From: Chitinophagia bacterium
GTDB taxonomy: Bacteria; Bacteroidota; Bacteroidia; Chitinophagales; Chitinophagaceae
Assembly (NCBI GenBank): GCA_010027295.1
Contig: RGVM01000008.1
Location: 1 to 16,745 of the forward strand
Direction: 5' to 3'
Length of the DNA stretch: 16,745 nt
Shown here: piece after piece, positions 14,403 through 16,745 of the stretch
How positions within the stretch are numbered: the stretch's first letter is position 1
Layout: each line of letters starts with the position of its first letter
Translations under genes and position numbers: made by a program
The notes under the pieces: model-generated
Told to the model about the DNA's origin: nothing
The model's input: only the letters and a program-made list of their open reading frames with translations
Databases searched by the model: none

Positions 14403-14550
14403 GGAACCGATGGGGCACGCGGACCGTTCTTGCGATGCCAAGAGGGACGGATGGCGGATGACGGGAAGTGCGTTATTGCGATGCCGTGAGGAAAGGATTG
14501 CGTGACACGCGGAAAGACCCGGGCGAATGCAACCTCTATCTCCTGGCCCC

Positions 14551-15639
14551 TCATCGCAGCGAAACACTCCGCCCCGTCCGGGCCGACTCCCTGGCCGCCT
14601 CCAATATCCGCACCACCAGCAGGTTGTTCTCCAGCGAATACAATCCGTACCGCGGCACTGGCAACCTTCCACGGATCACGTCCGCGAAATACAGGAAGGG
14701 GCTGGTATAGGTCCCCGTCTCCTCCGGCTGTAGCATCAAAGTCTGCTCCGCACCTGCCCTGCCCTTCACCCGCATCTCGCGCGCATCCTTTGTGATCGCG
14801 TAGCCGGCCGCTCCGTACACGGCCATGTCCTTGCGGTTGTAGGGCCAGTTCCAGCTGGCCTGTATGATGCACTGTGCCGACGGATAGGTCAGGATGATGG
14901 TGGCCTCGTCGTCCACCTTGGGGTAGATATGGGGCTTGATTTGCTGTGTCACGGCCGTGACGGTCAGCGGGACCTGGCCATCCATCAGGTGTGTCATGAG
15001 GTTGGCACCGTAACAGCCGAAGTCGGTCAGCGCGCCGCCGCCGTTCAGCACCGGGTCCGTCAGCCAGTCGAAGAACTCCTGAGAGACGCCGATCTCACGA
15101 GGGCCCTGGTGGCCGTCGTGCACCACGACCTTGCGAATGGGACCCATGAACGAAGTGTCGCGCGTCAGCTGATGCGTCCGGTCCGTCACCGGATACCAGG
15201 AGGTCTCGTAATTCGTCAGGACCGGCACGCCATGCTTGCGTGAGAGCGCCGCGATGCGCTCGGCATGCGCCACCGTCGTCGCCAAGGGCTTCTCCACCAT
15301 CACGGGGATGCCCCTCGGTACGGCCGCCTCCACGACCTTCATATGGTCGTAGGTGCTCCCGAAGGCCATCACGCCCTGCGGCTTCACGGCGTCAAGCATG
15401 CGCGCAAGGTCGTCGTGGAAGAGCGATGGGTCGAGCCCGTACCGCCGCGCCATCTTCTCCGCGAGCGGACGGCTGGGCTCGTAGATGCCCACCAGCTGCA
15501 CCGCCGTGTCGTTGCGCCGTCCCAGGACCCAGGAACTGTGGCCGTGCGAGATGCCGGCCACCGCCAGCCGCACCGGCTGCGCCTGACCGAGCAGGCAGGC
15601 GATCAGATAGGACAGGATGAGAAAAGGCCGCCTCGACAT
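14551..15639 (-). CDS. Tat-exported Gfo/Idh/MocA-family oxidoreductase
   Basis: The 362-residue protein begins with a near-consensus Tat motif (SRRPFLI, residues 2-8) and a hydrophobic segment ending AQA, so it should be exported with its nicotinamide cofactor bound. The Rossmann start is VRLAVAGISHGHSSW (23-37), a variant of the usual GxGxxG with His-rich turn. Family marks are FGSTYDHMKVVEAA (93-106), VEKPLATT (115-122, catalytic-site EKP), GGALTDFGCYGANLMTHLM (201-219) and a C-terminal beta-sheet domain (SWNWPYNRKDMAVYG). Exported Gfo/Idh/MocA enzymes in Bacteroidota often act on sugars or glycosides. The Rieske lipoprotein lies 67 nt upstream on the same strand. A TATTTTCA box precedes the start. 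Confidence 0.92.
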   Translation of the reverse strand: MSRRPFLILSYLIACLLGQAQPVRLAVAGISHGHSSWVLGRRNDTAVQLVGIYEPSRPLAEKMARRYGLDPSLFHDDLARMLDAVKPQGVMAFGSTYDHMKVVEAAVPRGIPVMVEKPLATTVAHAERIAALSRKHGVPVLTNYETSWYPVTDRTHQLTRDTSFMGPIRKVVVHDGHQGPREIGVSQEFFDWLTDPVLNGGGALTDFGCYGANLMTHLMDGQVPLTVTAVTQQIKPHIYPKVDDEATIILTYPSAQCIIQASWNWPYNRKDMAVYGAAGYAITKDAREMRVKGRAGAEQTLMLQPEETGTYTSPFLYFADVIRGRLPVPRYGLYSLENNLLVVRILEAARESARTGRSVSLR

Positions 15640-15651
15640 GGGTTCTTTTCC

Positions 15652-15659
15652 TGAAAATA
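15652..15659 (-). promoter_or_regulatory. TATTTTCA box before the Gfo/Idh/MocA gene
   Basis: On the minus strand CCG-TATTTTCA lies 13 nt before the ATG at 15639, in the same sequence context (CCGTATTTTCA) as the box before the metallophosphoesterase. It would imply a leader of only a few nucleotides. No -33 box is evident. Confidence 0.25.
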
Positions 15660-15706
15660 CGGAAAAAACCCGCTGTCGTGGCGGCCCCGAATCGGACGCC
15701 TGACGG

Positions 15707-16153
15707 TCACTTCACCGTCAGCGTCGTGCCGCTGACTTCCACGGTCTTCTTCGTCAGTCCCGTGGCGGCAGGACCGCCCGTCACCGCACCCGATATCGAG
15801 AAGTTGGAATTGTGCAGCGGACAGTTGAAACTCATCGACTGCGGACGGAACTCCACCGTGCCTCCCGCATGCGGACAGACGCTCGAGAAGGCCGCAAAGC
15901 TGGAAGCCGCATTGCCGGTCGCCGTCCGAACCACGATCACGCCGTTGCCGGCCACGAAATCGTTGACCGATAACAACTGATTGTTCAGGTTCACCGTCAG
16001 CAGCACCGTATTGCCCGGAGGAGGATTGTTGTTTCCACCGCTTCCCCCGCTTCCGGGCGTAGTAGTGTCCTTCGAACAGGCCTCCATCATGCAGGCCACG
16101 CAGGTTACGGCCAGGCCGCCCGTCAGGCTGTTCAGGAAATCCTTGCGATCCAT
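15707..16153 (-). CDS. Rieske [2Fe-2S] lipoprotein
   Basis: The 148-residue product has an N-terminal MDRKDFLNSL (Arg-Lys variant of a Tat motif), a hydrophobic stretch, and a lipobox-like MMEAC (Cys26). A flexible Gly/Asn/Pro linker (TTTPGSGGSGGNNNPPPGN, 30-48) precedes the domain. The Rieske ligands are CPH (Cys93, His95) and CPLH (Cys111, His114), 15 residues apart as expected. The extra cysteines that form the disulfide in high-potential bc1-type Rieske proteins are absent (Gly98 and Leu113 occupy those places), so this is a ferredoxin-like electron carrier rather than a bc1 subunit. The ATG at 16153 is preferred to 16258 because of the signal peptide. It may donate electrons to an envelope oxidoreductase; the adjacent Gfo/Idh/MocA enzyme is a neighbour, not a proven partner. 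Confidence 0.9.
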   Translation of the reverse strand: MDRKDFLNSLTGGLAVTCVACMMEACSKDTTTPGSGGSGGNNNPPPGNTVLLTVNLNNQLLSVNDFVAGNGVIVVRTATGNAASSFAAFSSVCPHAGGTVEFRPQSMSFNCPLHNSNFSISGAVTGGPAATGLTKKTVEVSGTTLTVK

Positions 16154-16271
16154 GGTGTCATTCGTTTGACCACTTAACGAAATATCCACCGTATGGTTCC
16201 TGATATGCGAGATATGAATGAAATGTAGCTGGGCCGCCCGTCCGCCCGGGATAGTCATGACGGGAATTTCA

Positions 16272-16279
16272 TATATTCA
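16272..16279 (+). promoter_or_regulatory. TATATTCA box before the lipid kinase gene
   Basis: A TAnnTTCA octamer sits 19 nt before the ATG at 16299, in a short AT-rich island of the 145-nt divergent spacer (16154-16298). No clear -33 element was found. Confidence 0.28.
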
Positions 16280-16298
16280 TACCACTCCCCCCTTCCGA

Positions 16299-16745
16299 AT
16301 GGCCGAAGAGATCCTGAATATCGCCCTCCTCTGCAACCCCCTCGCCGGGGTGGGTCGCTCCGTCTCCATCACATCTGAAGTGGCAGGTCTCCTGAAGACA
16401 AGCGACATCGCTTGCCAGTCATTCGTCGGGGAATGGCCCGCCGACTTCCACGGGTTCTCCGATATCTGGATTGTGGGGGGTGACGGTACGTTCCATCATT
16501 TCATCAACCGATACCCCGCCAACACACTTCCGCTGGGACTCATCGCCGGCGGCTCAGGAAACGACTTCCACTGGCAACTGTACGGGAACCAGCCTATCCA
16601 GGCCCTGCTCGCCAGGATCCTGACTTCCGACCCCAGGCCCGTCGACCTCGGCCTCTGCAACGGCGAACGCTTCATCAACGGACTCGGCATTGGCTTCGAA
16701 GGGGCCGTCGCCAAGGATCTCACAGGCCGAAATAAACGACCCTGG
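16299..16745 (+). CDS. Diacylglycerol kinase-like lipid kinase (3' end cut by window edge)
   Basis: The frame is open from the ATG at 16299 to the right edge, giving 149 residues, about half of the usual ~290-300. Residues visible are NPLAG (13-17, nucleotide-site loop), VGGDGTFHHFIN (59-70, the GGDGT signature of the DAGK catalytic domain), GGSGNDF (84-90) and INGLGIGFEG (126-135). This is the YegS/BmrU-type family that phosphorylates diacylglycerol, phosphatidylglycerol or sphingoid lipids. No signal peptide is present, as expected for a membrane-associated cytosolic kinase. NAD kinase is less likely because of the NGxGxGFEG continuation. The C-terminal beta-sandwich domain lies outside the window. 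Confidence 0.9.
   Translation, partial: MAEEILNIALLCNPLAGVGRSVSITSEVAGLLKTSDIACQSFVGEWPADFHGFSDIWIVGGDGTFHHFINRYPANTLPLGLIAGGSGNDFHWQLYGNQPIQALLARILTSDPRPVDLGLCNGERFINGLGIGFEGAVAKDLTGRNKRPW

Larger units (their letters stand above)
14020..14485 (+). repeat. Tandem composite repeat, 233-bp period, two copies
   Basis: Landmarks recur at an exact offset of 233: hairpin A at 14042 and 14275, GGCATC at 14122 and 14355, hairpin B at 14138 and 14371. A 58-nt block (14035-14092 and 14268-14325) is identical between copies, whereas the tip of hairpin B differs completely. Unit limits are approximate. Confidence 0.9.
13913..14550. repeat. Convergent intergenic region filled by the composite hairpin repeat (cluster 2)
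   Basis: This 638-nt gap between convergent genes has no credible gene. It holds a diverged partial unit (13921-14019), then two units with an exact 233-nt offset between matching landmarks. Each unit carries hairpin A (CCGTGGCA...TGCCACGG), CTGGCGGGTTCTCACGGAG, a spacer, GGCATC(C/G)AGCTCGCAG, then hairpin B (GCGTGGC...GCCACGC) and GGAACCGATGGGGCAC. The reverse complement matches cluster 1 at 5203-5640. 14486-14550 shows nothing recognisable. Confidence 0.85.

Noticed and set aside
15660..15690. Possible terminator on the minus strand between the Rieske and Gfo/Idh/MocA genes (CCGC-N7-GCGG then GGTTTTTT)
   Set aside because: The stem is only 4 bp. The T-run is suggestive, but the structure is too weak to call.

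Overview
The window looks like a chromosomal segment from a high-GC member of the Bacteroidota, perhaps Chitinophagales. The order is an inference; the phylum is better supported. Reasons: there are no Shine-Dalgarno sequences at most starts, some starts are preceded by TAnnTTCA-like boxes resembling the Bacteroidota -7 element, and lipoproteins and Tat-type exported oxidoreductases are abundant. The gene families (CotH/VTC/DUF4956/DUF2490, exported Gfo/Idh/MocA, short Rieske lipoprotein, two-domain secreted esterase) are also common in that phylum. No rRNA, tRNA, CRISPR array, transposase, integrase or phage gene was seen.

Layout. 1-3449 (minus strand): a tight four-gene operon reading CotH-like lipoprotein kinase, VTC-domain polyphosphate polymerase, DUF4956 membrane protein, DUF2490 outer-membrane barrel (cut by the left edge). 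3639-5180 (plus): a lipoprotein amidohydrolase of the D-aminoacylase type, divergent from that operon. 5181-5689: a convergent intergenic region filled with hairpin repeats. 5690-6523 (minus): an uncharacterised lipoprotein. 6668-8320 (plus): a secreted protein with two alpha/beta-hydrolase esterase domains. 8337-9146 (minus): an FkbM methyltransferase. 9479-13912 (plus): four closely spaced genes, namely a Tat-exported metallophosphoesterase, a cytoplasmic PPP-type phosphatase, an exported dienelactone hydrolase and a Tat-exported FAD oxidoreductase. 13913-14550: a second convergent region filled with the same repeats in opposite orientation. 14551-16153 (minus): a Tat-exported Gfo/Idh/MocA oxidoreductase and, upstream of it, a Rieske lipoprotein. 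16299-16745 (plus): a diacylglycerol-kinase-like lipid kinase, cut by the right edge.

How the genes fit together. The clearest functional unit is the minus-strand operon at the left, which couples an envelope CotH-type kinase to a cytoplasmic polyphosphate polymerase and two envelope proteins. The rest is mostly envelope enzymes (esterases, deacylase, phosphoesterase, oxidoreductases) consistent with a polymer-degrading lifestyle, but they do not form one obvious pathway.

The most unusual structure is non-coding: a modular family of hairpins with a conserved basal stem and exchangeable tips. It is arranged as a 120-bp-period array in one convergent gap and as a 233-bp-period array, inverted, in another.
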